Shown here piece by piece: positions 12,301 to 24,025 of a stretch of 64,000 bases of DNA. The number at the start of each line of letters is the position of its first letter. The first letter of the stretch is position 1. Origin of the DNA: Brachynemurus nebulosus (Eukaryota; Arthropoda; Insecta; Neuroptera; Myrmeleontidae); assembly GCA_035578155.1 (NCBI GenBank), contig JAPWDM010000011.1, positions 19,830,185 to 19,894,184 of the forward strand, given 5' to 3'. Both the position numbers and the translations under genes were made by a program. The notes beneath the pieces are model-generated. The model did not search any database. It worked only from the letters and a program-made list of their open reading frames with translations, and was not told the DNA's origin.

Positions 12301-13030
12301 TTTACCAGCATCCTGTAGTTCACATTCCGCGGAATTACATGCAATCAACCAAGCCTTATACTATAGCAACACTAACACACAAAATCCTCACATTGTTATC
12401 TGCACAGACTCCAGAAGCTCCATAGAAGCTATCGTATCAACGAAACAAAAGAAGAACTTTCTAGTGAATAGAATTCAAGAACTCATTTATACAATGCAAA
12501 ACAACAATGGCAAATTAATCAGCTTAATGTGGATACCAGCCCACGTAGGTTTAAACGAAAATGAAAAAGCCGACATGGCAGCCAAACAGGGACATCTGTC
12601 CAATGACATTATCATAGATCTCTCGGCAAACGACTTAAAAAATCTCATATTTAAACATGTTCAAGACACTTGGCTTAAGGATTGGAACAATATGAGCAGA
12701 AATTCTAAGGGTTATAAAGATGACATTAATATATGGAAAACATCAAAACGGAGCAACAGAAGAGAAGAAATAATAGTCGCAAGACTAAGATCAGGTTACA
12801 CCAAATTGACTCACGAGTATATAATCAAAAAAGAAGATCCACCGGCCTGCAATACTTGCAACACCAGACTTACTGTTGACCACATCCTAAGGTTCTGTCC
12901 AAAATTTCAAACAATAAGAACTCGAGTAGGAATCACCACGAACAGGAGCCAAATATTGAGTGATAATGAAGACAACATACAAGCCGCAATTCAGTTTATC
13001 AAACAATGCAACTTGTATGACAAAATATGA
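9331..13030 (+). pseudogene. LINE ORF2: endonuclease, reverse transcriptase, RNase H; frameshifted
   Basis: ORF2 starts 36 bp after ORF1. The amino third is an apurinic-type endonuclease with W-N-C-N-G at the start, L-Q-E-S-H, G-D-F-N-A-H-H and S-S-D-H-F-P. The reverse transcriptase follows (T-P-G-P-D-x-V, Y-R-P-I-S-L-T, D-L-E-R-A-Y-D, N-G-V-P-Q-G). The frame changes between about 11200 and 11235, consistent with one extra base at the CC of 11220-11221, so the protein is split at 11286 and continues from the overlapping frame that opens at 11189. The normally paired aspartates of the polymerase motif read F-A-D-E (GAA at 11336-11338). RNase H follows (F-T-D-G-A, S-A-E-L-H-A, C-T-D-S-R-S, P-A-H-V-G-L-N-x-N-E-K-A-D), then a C-terminal Cys-x2-Cys/His-x4-Cys motif. 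Confidence 0.92.
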
Positions 13031-13276
13031 ATTCATCTGTATCATCTTGTCATCAAAACTTATAGATACATAATTACATACCATTACAATTCATATTTGT
13101 TCATGTGGTAATATTTATAGACCACAGCAAATGTAAAAAACAAGATTGATTAGATAATAGATATTAGAATTTCTACATAAAAATTTGATAATATAATTTG
13201 TTAATTTTTGATATTGTAATATTTAATTTTGTAATAAGCGTAAATAGCCTTTTAGTGCTTAAACGCTTTTTTATAA

Positions 13277-13306
<30 letters not shown>
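13277..13306 (+). other. LINE poly(A) tail
   Basis: About 30 A residues after AAATAAA-like sequence, immediately before the right target duplication. Confidence 0.9.
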
Positions 13307-13310
<4 letters not shown>

Positions 13311-13318
13311 CGTAAATT
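13307..13318. repeat. LINE target-site duplication, right copy
   Basis: Exact match to 7931-7942. Confidence 0.85.
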
Positions 13319-14215
13319 ATTTTTTTACTGAAAAAACTCATATTCTTGACGGACGACACAGCTCTATGCGGCACTTGAGAGGAAACCGTTGATCAGACAC
13401 GTATTCAATACTTACGCGCTAACATGACTGACCGCCTGAGAATTGTTATTGTTAAAATATTACGTACAGTAGCGAGCAGACAAATCAGTGTTAAGGGGTT
13501 ACATGGATTTTTTTTTAGCAAAAAGACCTAATTTATTTTAACTTCCTTGTACTTAAACAAAGAGATTTTAAGAGAATTTCAACTTTTGACAGTGTTTTAA
13601 ACAAAAAATTTTTATTTTTGATAAAAATTTTTGTTTTTTTGTTGATTTTCTACTTGTAAAATGAGATGTAATGAACGGAAACAGTAATTTTTCGTTCAAG
13701 TACAAGCCATAAGCATCTACTAATAGAAAAAAATGTTGTTTTTTATTTTAGGTATATAAGAATTTCACGAGTTACTCTGTCTGCGGCGAAAAATCAGCGA
13801 TTTTCGAAAACTTCTTATATTGTAAAAAAAAAAAAAAATCGGAAAAATAGTTTGTTTTTTTTTTGCTAAAAAAGACCCATGTGTAGCCGAAAGAAAATGA
13901 ACTGAGAGATGTGCAGAAACTTATTTTAAAATGGGTCAGTCTAAGTCATTTAGAAGAAGGTCGACATCTGTCAAATACATGTGTCTTATGAACCATAGGT
14001 CAGTGAGTTGATTTATTTTATCCACTCCACCTGCGCAAATAAAGACAAATCTCTTACTTCAAAATCTTTTGGCTATAACTTCTTAATATAAAAAGTCCAT
14101 TATTTGGTAATTATGTTTGAGCGCTTATTCTCAAAACCATGATTTTATCAAAACGACAACGATATTTGCAATTTACCTGCGCCCCCCCCCCAATTTGGAA
14201 ACCGCTCTTGTACAC

Positions 14216-17200
14216 CAATAAAGAGTCTATAAATACAATGTCCGCCATTTCGCTAATAGACCATTTTTCAGGATTGAGAATATTGCTAAGTATAATGTTC
14301 GTTACTTCCCAAAGAAAATTGTTTTAACAGCACTGTACCTTTTTCCTTTAAATTTAAGCAACAGTTCTATGTTGTGTAACGAATAGCCCCGACGAAGTTA
14401 CATTATTGCTCCATTTACAGGAATGTTTTGTTGCTTGTGAACCTGGTCGCTTGTCTTCTCATTCCCAAACTCCGTCGAGTATGCCCAACCGTGCTTACTT
14501 ACTGGTATTACTTCTTGATGCTTACCACTGTTTTAGCTTGTGCTTCTTTTTTTTTGTTTTTCTTTTAAATAATAATATTTTTATATTAAATCTTTTAATT
14601 TAATAATTATTGTACCATGAAATTGCATTTTCTTCCGGAAAAAAAAAAGAAAAAAGGAAAAATTAAAACAGTGTTCATTTTATTTAGGAAACGTGTTGTA
14701 AAAAAAAACAAATGAAACAACTACGAAAAAGACAAAAGCGCAATTTAAAATGTAATTTAATTTTGGTTATTGGAATTTTTGTCCAAGTTTTAAAATATTA
14801 GATGATAAAGGTCATTTGTTAATTTTTAGCTAACTTTAGACTTTTAATTTTGATTGAATTGAAATTCTATTGATTGTATAGTTTCTATCTTTCCTGTACT
14901 TCGTTAGCCTACACGTATGGCAGATTTAAAATTGTTTTAAATTATCACTATTGTCTGTTTATAGGTATTTTATATTTAAAAAATTCACACATATTAAAAG
15001 TATTTCATTAATGGATATTTTCATGACTTTCAGAATAAATAAATCTCATGTTTAGTCATGGGAGTTAACCTTCCATGACTAAACGTGCTGAGACTATTAT
15101 TCAAACTGGTAATATAAACAGGCGAACTTTTTTCGTGAGGGTTTCCTGCGCTTGGTAACCCAGAAATAAACGATTATTTTTCTACGAAACGTCCACTGTA
15201 CATCTGAAAGTTCTTGTAAATTTCATTATTCTAAATTATGCTAAACAAGTTTTTTAAATATTTTATTCAATATTGAAGAAAGGTTTCACTTTGTATTATA
15301 CAGAAGTTGTGGCGAACGTGTTTAATTTTAGAAGTAAAAAATGTTGGGGTCTGGTAATAACGGCAATCTGACACTCTCAAAAAGATTTCCCTCTCAAAGA
15401 TTAACAATTTTTTTGATTTTGTTATTTTGAATAAAAAAAAAGTATTTTTGGAAATCAAGAAATTTTTTTTGACTTATTTTTTCCTGTAGACAAAGAAATG
15501 CTTCTTTGAATCAAAAAAACATTACCTTTAATTCAAAAAAAAAAAAAAAAAATCGAGGAAATTTTTAATTTTTGAACAAAGAAGTCATTTTGTGAGTGTA
15601 GCTTTGATTGGCTTTATTGGAAAAATATGATTCTGATTTTAAAACTTGATAATATGTATATATTTTAATCTTTTTTAATTCTATTTCTTCCTTGGAAGTG
15701 GTCTACACATAACAAGTTCTCAAGCACCTGTTAAAAGCATTTAGCGTATATTGGCAACGAAGTCAAAAATTGTAAGCCAAACTGCAAGACAAATTTTCAC
15801 TAATTGTTTTATTTTCAGTGAATCTGTCGGTGTACATGTCAGACTCGCACTTCACCGAACTTTTTAATTTAAAAGATGTACTTACCTATATTTTTGCAAT
15901 ACATTTCAGAATTCAAAAGTTCGGAAAATGACCAGCCGAAGTGTTAAGCAGCCGAAGTCGCTAACATTCTTGTTTATTAAATATTAATCACAAAAACTAC
16001 AAATGTGTTAATATTCGGTGAATATTTTATACTACTTGAATTAAAATAAGCTCCCTTTCTAAATTTCGAGAATTTTTTAAAACATTTTTAAACCAATATT
16101 ATCGGTATGTCGTGAGCCTACATTGCCTTTTCTCTTTGACTGAACTATAAATAATTTTGCAAAAATTTCAATCGAATATGCAAAACACCACTTATACCTT
16201 CCTTATATACCTTTCAAAGAGAGGAAAAAAAAAGAAATTATTATTAATAACCCACTCAAAAAAATTTTATTAAAATTTTCTTCAAAATAAAATTCAAGTA
16301 CTCTTTTAATTATTTTCATTAAATTTCGATGGCATGACGTCGGTCTATTACCTAACATTTCTTTTTTGCTTAATGATCAATTTAAATAAAATTTATTGGA
16401 TAAAGATAGCGAATGAATTGAAACGTGAAAGAAAAGAGATGAATAAAAAATAAAAGTGAGATATATGTGTAGATATACATTTTATACGAACATTGTAAAA
16501 AAAGATGGTACGTTATCGAAATCCCTCAAGTGCCCCTTAGCGAGTAAAAGAATTCTTATATACACTGTTGCTAGCTATAATAATAAGCGACAACGAGGCG
16601 TTTTAAGTCTGGCATCGTTAAAGCCGATTACCGGCTTTAAAAGTATGAAGACAACTCACCTATTATAAGTAATTACAAATAAGTGTCTTAGGGAAATTTA
16701 TATTTTTTCTTCTTATATTTCTCTATAAACTATGATTTTGTGTTACGTAATCATATTATTTACGTATTTTCTCTTGTATTGATTAAATCTGACAGTTTAA
16801 ATATGATTATTGCAGTGGAGTATGAGTACGATTTTATGAAAAAAAACAATGCATGTATATATTGATAGAAGGAAACTGAAGAAATTTTGATCGAAATAAT
16901 TTCCTAGCACACTCATGAACTTCTGTTGCCTTATATGTCAAAACTTTTTTTGATTTAAAAGTATAAATGTAATATAAATGTATTTGACAAATTTTTAAAA
17001 ACCATCTTAGTGTATTTATTACTTCTTACTAAACTCATAATACACATTTTTAAATTATTTTGTACTATATTTTTAATCAAAATCACCGATAAAATTTTAG
17101 TTTTTAAAAAGATCGCCAAAACGATGCTTTCTGTGACGTCAAATCGTATGATGTCATTGGCTCTAAAACATTGAGTAGTAATAGTAGGTCTAGTGATGAA

Positions 17201-18440
17201 AATTAATAATGAAAGATTTCTTTCATAGTTACCAAAAAAGTAAATACAGTTTTTTTCCTAACTACAATATAATACCTACATATTCGAACGAGCTTGTGAC
17301 GTAAGCTGCTTTTGCTTGATGTTTTTAATTACGTCATTTTTAACGTAAATTTTGTAATTTTATTTAATTAAAATTTTTATATTATTGAATGAAATAACTT
17401 GTAAAAAAGCAATATTCAGTATTATTATGACTCGAGCAATTATTTAAAAATCAAGATATATATTTTTTCAGCTACTGTCAAATACCCCATTATGGAGGAA
17501 AATTGAGTACTCAAACTAATAGTGTCAAGGGCAAACGAATCATTTTGTAATTTTGAGTTAGTGAATTATTTATTTTTGGGTTAAGTAAGCTTTGATGAGT
17601 AAGTATAAAAAAGTACAGTAATTTTTCTCAGCAGACTCGTAGTTGTAACATATTCTTTCCCCCAAAGTTTAGAGTTATATTTAAATTTTTTGAAATATCT
17701 ATAAAAGGTATAGGAAAATGATATAAAGTGATGTTAAATAATTTAGGCGATATTTTACGATATTCCATATTTGAAAGTATTCAATACTAAACAAATATCT
17801 TACATCACAAAATACTTTTAAATTTTTTATAGGAGAATGAATATTTCAATACCCAAAATGGAATCTATAAAAAAAATAGGTAACGGTTCATCTGTTTCTG
17901 TTCATCTTCAAAATATTGAATTTTAGGCGTAGCTATAATAATATTCGGTTAAATTATTCATTACAGTGGGTGGTTTATCTCCAGTCAAACTAGAAGAGCG
18001 CTTACTTATTACGAAATTTTAATATAATTATATTCAAAAAAGTTTCTAAACTACCCAAAAACTTCAAAGATATAGCAGCTCTTTCCAGATAACTTTTATT
18101 TTAGAAGTCTTAAACAGTTGCTACTGTCCGCTAAAATACGTCGGCAACTCTAGAGACAGAGAACTATAAAAATGAACGAAAGATTATTTCTTGACGCTAG
18201 AGATTTATGCCAGAACATTCACAATAACAGATAATTATTTTTAAATATTTATTACCTTTATTTTTGATAGAAATCTTTACATTTATTTAAAAATCTTTAG
18301 AAAACAGCTAATCATTAAAAACAATATAAAAAATTAATATACAATCGAAAATGCAATTCGGATTAACTAACAATTCATTATATCAAACATTGACTAATTA
18401 ACACGATATTATATTTTTGAGGAGTATTATAAAAGTTTAG
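14216..18440. other. Gene-free 4.2 kb
   Basis: AT-rich with several A and T homopolymers (for example 14641-14660 and 15535-15552). No convincing exon or transposon was found apart from the hairpin at 15044-15093. The 70-codon frame at 16456-16668 has no recognisable feature. Confidence 0.45.
15044..15093. other. 50-nt imperfect hairpin
   Basis: TGTTTAGTCATGG and CCATGACTAAACG pair across an 11-nt loop, extended at the base by TCTCA with TGAGA. It could be a small structured RNA or a decayed palindrome; nothing else supports a gene. Confidence 0.4.
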
Positions 18441-18442
18441 TA

Positions 18443-19021
18443 AGGTTCATGGGGGTAATATGGTCACCTTAAGCTTTGAGGCCATATATCATAAAAACTA
18501 AGAGGAGGAGAGAGAAAAAACACAATTCTCAGCTATTGTTAATGTATTATAAAAATAAAAAAAGCACAAAATTTTCGTAACAATTAAGAACTTAAAAAAA
18601 TCGGTTTTCTCAAAAAAATGGAAAATAGCCATATTTTCATCATGTACAGAAAATATGGCCATGATCGTGTCTTCGTCATGTCTGTGAAGGATAACTTGCT
18701 TTTTTCGTCCATATTTCCTGCTGATGTTGAAGGTCTACGCTGAACAGAGAATGAAGAAATAGAAGGTTGATCCTCATGACAATCCGGGAAGTTTACTGAC
18801 GTAGTCTTGTTCAAAGTTGATTCAATTCGGTAAAGTTGAACACAAATTTCTGCAGAACTAAACTTTCTTAACTGTCAAAGTGGCGTCAGTAAAACAGTAC
18901 CAACGACATCTGGTTTATTAATTTGCTTGTCTATGGGCCATCGGTTATATATTTCTTGTACTTTTTGAAATATAAGAAAATGACCATATTAACGGATTGA
19001 CCATATTACCCCCAGGTACCT
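18443..19021. mobile_element. TA-flanked TIR element with iterated ATATGGYCA motif
   Basis: The left end AGGTTCATGGGGGTAATATG and the reverse complement of the right end, AGGTACCTGGGGGTAATATG, match except at three positions; both continue GTCA. TA flanks both ends (18441-18442 and 19022-19023). The 10-bp core of the TIR recurs inside: GGCCATAT near 18480, GCCATATT near 18628, ATATGGCCAT at 18654-18663, and GACCATATT at 18982-18990 and again in the right end. A minus-strand frame (18584-18814) encodes a Ser/Thr-rich peptide that may be a transposase remnant, but I cannot match it to a family. Confidence 0.8.
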
Positions 19022-19560
19022 TATTTCAAGAGTTTTGAAAAAAAAAATTACATACTAATGCATCACAAATCACAATTAATTTATTAATTCTAGTAAATTT
19101 TGAAAACAATTTTGTCAATAACAAAAATCCATCAACTCATACTTTTACGCACGCCAATAATATCCAAAATTGAATCCACTTTTTTAAGGTTAATTTGTAA
19201 TACATTAAAAACTATATCTACCAGTTCTATCACTTTCATTTTGAATAATAATTACCGCATATGAATGATGTGATACTGGGCATTCATACTGGACAATCGA
19301 AATATTTAAATCCGTTTATTAATGATGGTAATTCAATCTTATTCGATTTAAACCCCACGATTTAATGAACAAATGAATCAACTAATAATAATGGGGCTAT
19401 TGATACATACAGACTGATATACATCATCACCCATTATATTGATAGGTAGATTAGATGGAATATACCTATCGGTATAATTCAATATGTATAATGGTTACCT
19501 ATGTACGGTGCAGCTCAGCAAAGCATTTCAAATCTAGTATAGAACAATTATAGTCTATTA

Positions 19561-20263
19561 AGGTACCATCACAGTGCGATCGACCGAAAAATAATCAATT
19601 TTCAAAATTTTTTTCGGATGGATAGGATGGGGGAATGGGGATGAATTTTTTTTACGATTAATGCCAGTATTTAACGATACAAAAATATTTATTTTTAATT
19701 GTTTTTATTTATATATAAATAATTATATATACTAATATATATACTTATATTTATTATTATTATAATTTTTTGGAGAAAGTGTCTTTAAAAAAGAAGGAAA
19801 TTTGGTGCCCACGATTGCGGCCGTAGTTCTTACCTAAAAAAGAAAAAATCAAAAGGATTATCAATCTGTAGGTAAGCCACTATGTTCTTATGGGAGTTTT
19901 TCTTTGAAATGGTCCTATTTTTTCACACGGAAAACTGTAAAAAATTTTGTAGTTTTTATTCAAATTGCCGCCATTTTTTTGAATTTCTAAAAAAAGCTCC
20001 TATAGGAAGATAGCGGCCTACCTAATCTATTGGATTTTTATTTTTTCAGATAAAATCTGCGGCCGCAATCGTGGGCACCAAATATCCTCCTTTTTTAAAG
20101 ACACTTTTTTTCAAAAAATTATAATAATTATAAAAATAAATAAAACTAAATAAAAAAATATTTTGGTATTTCTAAACAGTGGTATTAATCGTAAAAAAAA
20201 TTCATCCCTACTCCCCCATCCTACCCATCCGAAAAAAAATTGACTATTTTTCACATGGTACAT
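19561..20263. mobile_element. TA-flanked foldback element
   Basis: The ends AGGTACCATC and (reverse complement of right) ATGTACCATG lead into arms of about 100 bp that share a GGATAGGATGGGGGAATGGG-like core and TTTTTTACGATTAAT. A second pair of long arms (about 19735-19880 and 19985-20120) shares TGCGGCCG-type and TTGGTGCCCACGATTG sequence. Nearly the whole 703 bp can therefore fold on itself around a loop near 19880-19985. TA lies outside both ends. The outer arm is also present within the element at 1624-2195. Confidence 0.8.
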
Positions 20264-20351
20264 TAACCAGAGTCTATTAACTATTATTATTTAACTAAAC
20301 TTAAATAATTACGCAGGTGCATATGTGTTGGTACTTCTCTGCGGCGATAAA

Positions 20352-20460
20352 ATATATTTGGTTTGGATTATGAACACCATATTTCTTTCTTTGTTTTGCA
20401 GAATAGAAAAAATGTGAAAAACAGAGAAAGAAATATGGTGCTCATATTCCAAATAAAATA
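20352..20460. other. Long imperfect hairpin (arms about 42 bp)
   Basis: The arms 20352-20396 and 20420-20460 are inverted copies sharing CACCATATTTCTTTCT and its complement, with a loop of about 24-30 nt. Possible MITE core or small-RNA precursor. Confidence 0.55.
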
Positions 20461-20490
20461 AACAAATTAAACCTAACAGTACTCAATGCA

Positions 20491-20781
20491 CTACTCTTGC
20501 ATAGAACCTAGACCCGAAATGTTTTGATGAGCCACAGAGTGGGTAGTATACGATGTGGCCAATGTCCTTTCACGTAAGCTATCAATATCGTTTGGATTTA
20601 TGAAATTTGATTCTTTTACAATGATCGCAAAGTACACAACGCATCGGTCGTGGTTACATACAACTGTCAGGAAAAAGGGGCTCGTATTTGACAGAAATAA
20701 CCTTACTTCCTGTTCGTGATGATCAAAATCAGTTTTGTTCTTATAGTCTTGTATAGTCATTTTTTGCAAAATTAAGGTCAA
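20491..20781 (-). CDS. Possible small protein or terminal exon, unidentified
   Basis: A 96-codon minus-strand frame with a start at 20781 and a second possible Met eight codons in. The peptide has ordinary protein composition (mixed charged residues, HDRCVVYFAIIV hydrophobic patch, NPNDIDSLRERTLAT). Its base composition is less AT-rich than its flanks, unlike most chance frames in the window. I recognise no family. No splice context or promoter supports it, and it lies next to a hairpin and a foldback element, so it could be a transposon remnant or chance. Confidence 0.25.
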   Translation of the reverse strand: MTLILQKMTIQDYKNKTDFDHHEQEVRLFLSNTSPFFLTVVCNHDRCVVYFAIIVKESNFINPNDIDSLRERTLATSYTTHSVAHQNISGLGSMQE

Positions 20782-21360
20782 TATTATTTATGACCTAGCA
20801 AGACTAGTAACAAAGTTACAAAAAGTAAGACTGACCTAAATATAGAAACCCTGTTTAGTTCATTACTTCATTTAATTACCAGAATCTTCAAAGTACAAAC
20901 GTTCCTTTCTTATTACCTTTTCCTTTTATCGTAGTTAGACTTTATTTCAAGAAAATTTAAACACGTCTTGAAGTTTCATTTATTTATTTTTTTTTTTTTT
21001 GCAAATCTAGAAGTAGGTATTAAGAAAGACAAAGATTGTAGAAACCAATATGAACATTCTCAACAGGATAAATTGCTTCAAAAAATAAAAAAACCAATCT
21101 TTTTATTATTTTTGCAATATAGGTATAATGTATCTATTATTATATGTATACATGTAGGTATATTGTAATAATATAATAGTAAGTAGAATTCATCTACTAA
21201 TACACTAAAAGACTTATTTAGTTATCACAACCGGAAAGAATACTAAATTTTTTAGTTAAATACAATCTAAAATAATTCTTTTTAGTTACCCTAACTAAAA
21301 AAGCATGTTTTAGATGTCTACAAAAAATTGTTAGAGTGATAAATACTTCGCTTACCTATA
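20782..21360. other. Gene-free stretch
   Basis: AT-rich, T homopolymer at about 20985-21000, no recognisable feature. Confidence 0.4.
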
Positions 21361-21600
21361 GGCTGGGTGCGTGATGGCAACGACATCTATAATATACATT
21401 TTTCCGTGCTCATTAACGAATATAAATAATGGTAACCGTGGAAATAAATAAATTTAAAATATTTTTAAACAAACCGTAAAATCTGAATACCAATGTTTGC
21501 TATTTACAATTATTTTTTTTATAAATAAATTTGAACAATTTGATTTGTTCAGCTTGAACAATAAAATACTGGATGAAGTATAACAGTTATATTAAAAAAC
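21361..21600. repeat. Duplicated block A, copy 1
   Basis: Near-identical to 24026-24250, starting GGCTGGGTGCGTGATGGCAA and running through TGGTAACCGTG to a shared GATGAAGT and TATTAAAAAA end. In copy 2 block A joins block C directly; here they are separated by 1.9 kb. Confidence 0.85.
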
Positions 21601-22269
21601 GCCGTGAGCAGCGGGGCCCCATCACGGTAGTCGAATTTTCCCCTTCATCTTCGGTATTGAATGTCTACAAGCGAAATGTGATTGAAAGTCTACAACCGAA
21701 TTGTCATTTTGTTGGTTTCAAAACTGGTGATGAGTGTTCGGCTGATCGAGGCTTTAAAAAAAGGTTTTAAGTATTTAAGGGCTGTATCTCAGTAAATTTC
21801 AATTTTGTGCCGAAAACAGGTAGCAGAAAAAAAACCAACACAATTCGTACGAGGACATTCCTGCCCATGTTTATCCGCTAATTGCCTTTATGTTTTAGTT
21901 TTAAAAATTAAAAAAGGACCTTAAATAGTAAACTGGAAGGCATTTATAAAGATATTTTTTCTTTCCAAAAAAATCCAAAATTTCTATTTTATAAATACTA
22001 AAAATCCAAAATTCCTAATTTATAAATAAACAGTGACTTTAATAACATTTTTAAATTACTTAATATGTATGTATTTCATTTGTCATAAAAGTAAGTTCAC
22101 TTTTTTTTAAATTTTTTAAAATTACTATTCGCCTACTTGTATTTAGAATAAACATAATGCTTTTAAAACACATTTAACAATAGCATTCAATTCCGATGTA
22201 AAATGGGAGAAGTGGGGGGAAAAGTGATGCGGACTCCCTACAAGGTACTAGGTGGATACTAACTGAATA

Positions 22270-22810
22270 CACGTACAAAATTTCAGCCCTCTAGGTTTCC
22301 TTATGCAGTCTCTAGACGTGTTAGAAAACAAGCAAAAAAATTAAGGAAATATTGGCGTAAAAATCGTGGGGGTAAGGGTTAAAAGTTGAAACCTCCAAAA
22401 ACCAGTGTCTGGCTATTAGCTTAACCTGTACACCAAATTTCAGCCCTCTAGGTTTATTTGGGGAGATTTTGACCCGAACGAAACTGTTAAAAAACAAGAA
22501 AAATCATGTTCTTTTGGGTATAAAAATGGTGGGGGTAGGGGTTAAAAGTCGAGACCCCCAAAAGGCACCCCCTTGATACTAACTCAATCCGAATACAAAA
22601 TTTCAGCCCTCTAGGTTTATTCGGGTGACCTGTGCGAGTGGTACAAACTTCGAAAACGTCGAAAATGCATGAAATTGTAGCTTAAAAATGAGGGGGGTGG
22701 GGGTAAAATATTAAAACCTCCAAAAAGCACAACCTAGGTACGAACTTTATCAACACACTAAATTTCAACCCTCTACGTTAATTCTGGGGGGCTGGGGGCC
22801 TGTTAGATCC
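22270..22810 (+). repeat. Degenerate tandem array, period about 160 bp
   Basis: AAATTTCAGCCCTCTAGGTT recurs near 22278, 22435 and 22596, and as AAATTTCAACCCTCTACGTT near 22760. Each is followed by GTGGGGGTARGGGTTAAAA-like and ACCTCCAAAAA-like phrases. Units are strongly diverged. Confidence 0.75.
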
Positions 22811-23300
22811 AGCGAAAATCGTTTTTCCCCCCTCTACTCCCACCATATCATCCTAGGAAGCTGAATTTTGGATATGTTGTAGATAGTTGACCGAAACATT
22901 ATTTAAAACCGGTTTGGAAAAGTTTTATTGCTTTTCCGCCCCTCACCACCCCCTTAAATGTCGTGTCAGAAAAAAAAATTTGCCCAAAATTTGACCCCAC
23001 TTTGATAGTATGAGGTGCCTCGAAAATGAGCCTTATATAATTATGTTGCGCGTGCTTGACTCCGTATTTATCGATATTTAATAAGAGAAATAATAATCCA
23101 ATTGTCAGTCAAAATCATGTATTTTTTTCTGTTATCTGTTACCAAGATTATTCTCCCAGCATACGAATATTATTAATTTATAATTAATTTTATGCACGGA
23201 AAACTATGTAATTATGTGCCGGTACAAGCCTCATTTACCAAATTTCATCTCTTAACTTCCATAGGGGGGCCCTACACAAATTAAAAGGTAGCGGGAAAAA

Positions 23301-23406
<106 letters not shown>

Positions 23407-23530
23407 CATTTTTTTTTCTACATATTCGTGTTCTACGGGTCCGAAAACGGATAGCGCCCCTACTCTCGCCTCTCGCAGCTCTTATCGTATAGACTGTATA
23501 AGTCTAATTTTTCGGAGAAAATTCGACTAA

Positions 23531-23990
23531 AAAGTAATTAAACAATTTTCGACGTTAATATGGATATAATTATCAAGACAGTATTTCCTTCCAACCTCGG
23601 ACTATGCAGAGGAAAAAGTTGCTGGTGCCGGTGAAGTATGTCAGGGAAATTCGAGAATTAAGAAATGCTGGCATAAGTCATTTAGTTTAATGTAGTCATA
23701 AGACAAACATGAATAACTTTAACTCCTTATGAAATATTATTGCATATGACTATGTGAGTTAAAATACATTAAATATTTTTAATTCTGTATTTATGGATTA
23801 ACGTGTAGACGTTAATACTGTTGACAGATAAATAAGGAATGGCATATTAGTTGCAACTGCGTTTATAATCAAAGTAAATCAATGTAAATATTTTTATTTA
23901 ATATTTTTTATTATACTATAAACACATATGAACCCGTATTAATGCTTGTTTTCTCCACTAGTCACGCTGTAATCGATTTAATTGTCCCCA
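23531..23990. repeat. Duplicated block C, copy 1
   Basis: Matches 24250-24690: AGTAATTAAACAATTTTCGA, ATTATCAAGACAGTATTTCC, GGACTATGCAGAG, then AATTCGAGAATTAAGAAATG, and a shared AT-rich right half. Confidence 0.85.
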
Positions 23991-24025
23991 CCATATACTT
24001 CGCACGCTGCCTATAGTTGCACACT

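Larger units (their letters stand above)
7943..13306 (+). mobile_element. Full-length I-type non-LTR retrotransposon (LINE), inactive
   Basis: About 5.36 kb with, in order: a short 5' untranslated region, ORF1 with a zinc knuckle, ORF2 with endonuclease, reverse transcriptase and RNase H, a 3' untranslated region, and a poly(A) tail of about 30 (13277-13306). It is bounded by a 12-bp target duplication, so it is probably complete at the 5' end, which is uncommon for LINEs. RNase H downstream of the reverse transcriptase plus a CCHC ORF1 fits the I group of LINEs; I cannot place it to family. Inactivating lesions are an in-frame stop in ORF1, a one-base frameshift in ORF2 and a changed catalytic motif. 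Confidence 0.92.
7844..14207. mobile_element. hAT-like non-autonomous element, split by a LINE
   Basis: The left end is CAGCAGTTTCCAAACTT, followed by a C-rich tract. The reverse complement of the right end is GAGCGGTTTCCAAATT, followed by a G-rich tract. This resembles the CAGNGNTTCCCAAAC termini followed by GC-rich tracts known from hAT elements. The flanks TTGTACAT (7836-7843) and TTGTACAC (14208-14215) match at 7 of 8 positions, the 8-bp duplication typical of hAT. Removing the LINE (7943-13306) leaves an element of about 1 kb with no transposase. Inside the right part, around 13495 and 13880, AAGGGGTTACATGG and its approximate inverse suggest a further decayed inverted repeat. Confidence 0.7.
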
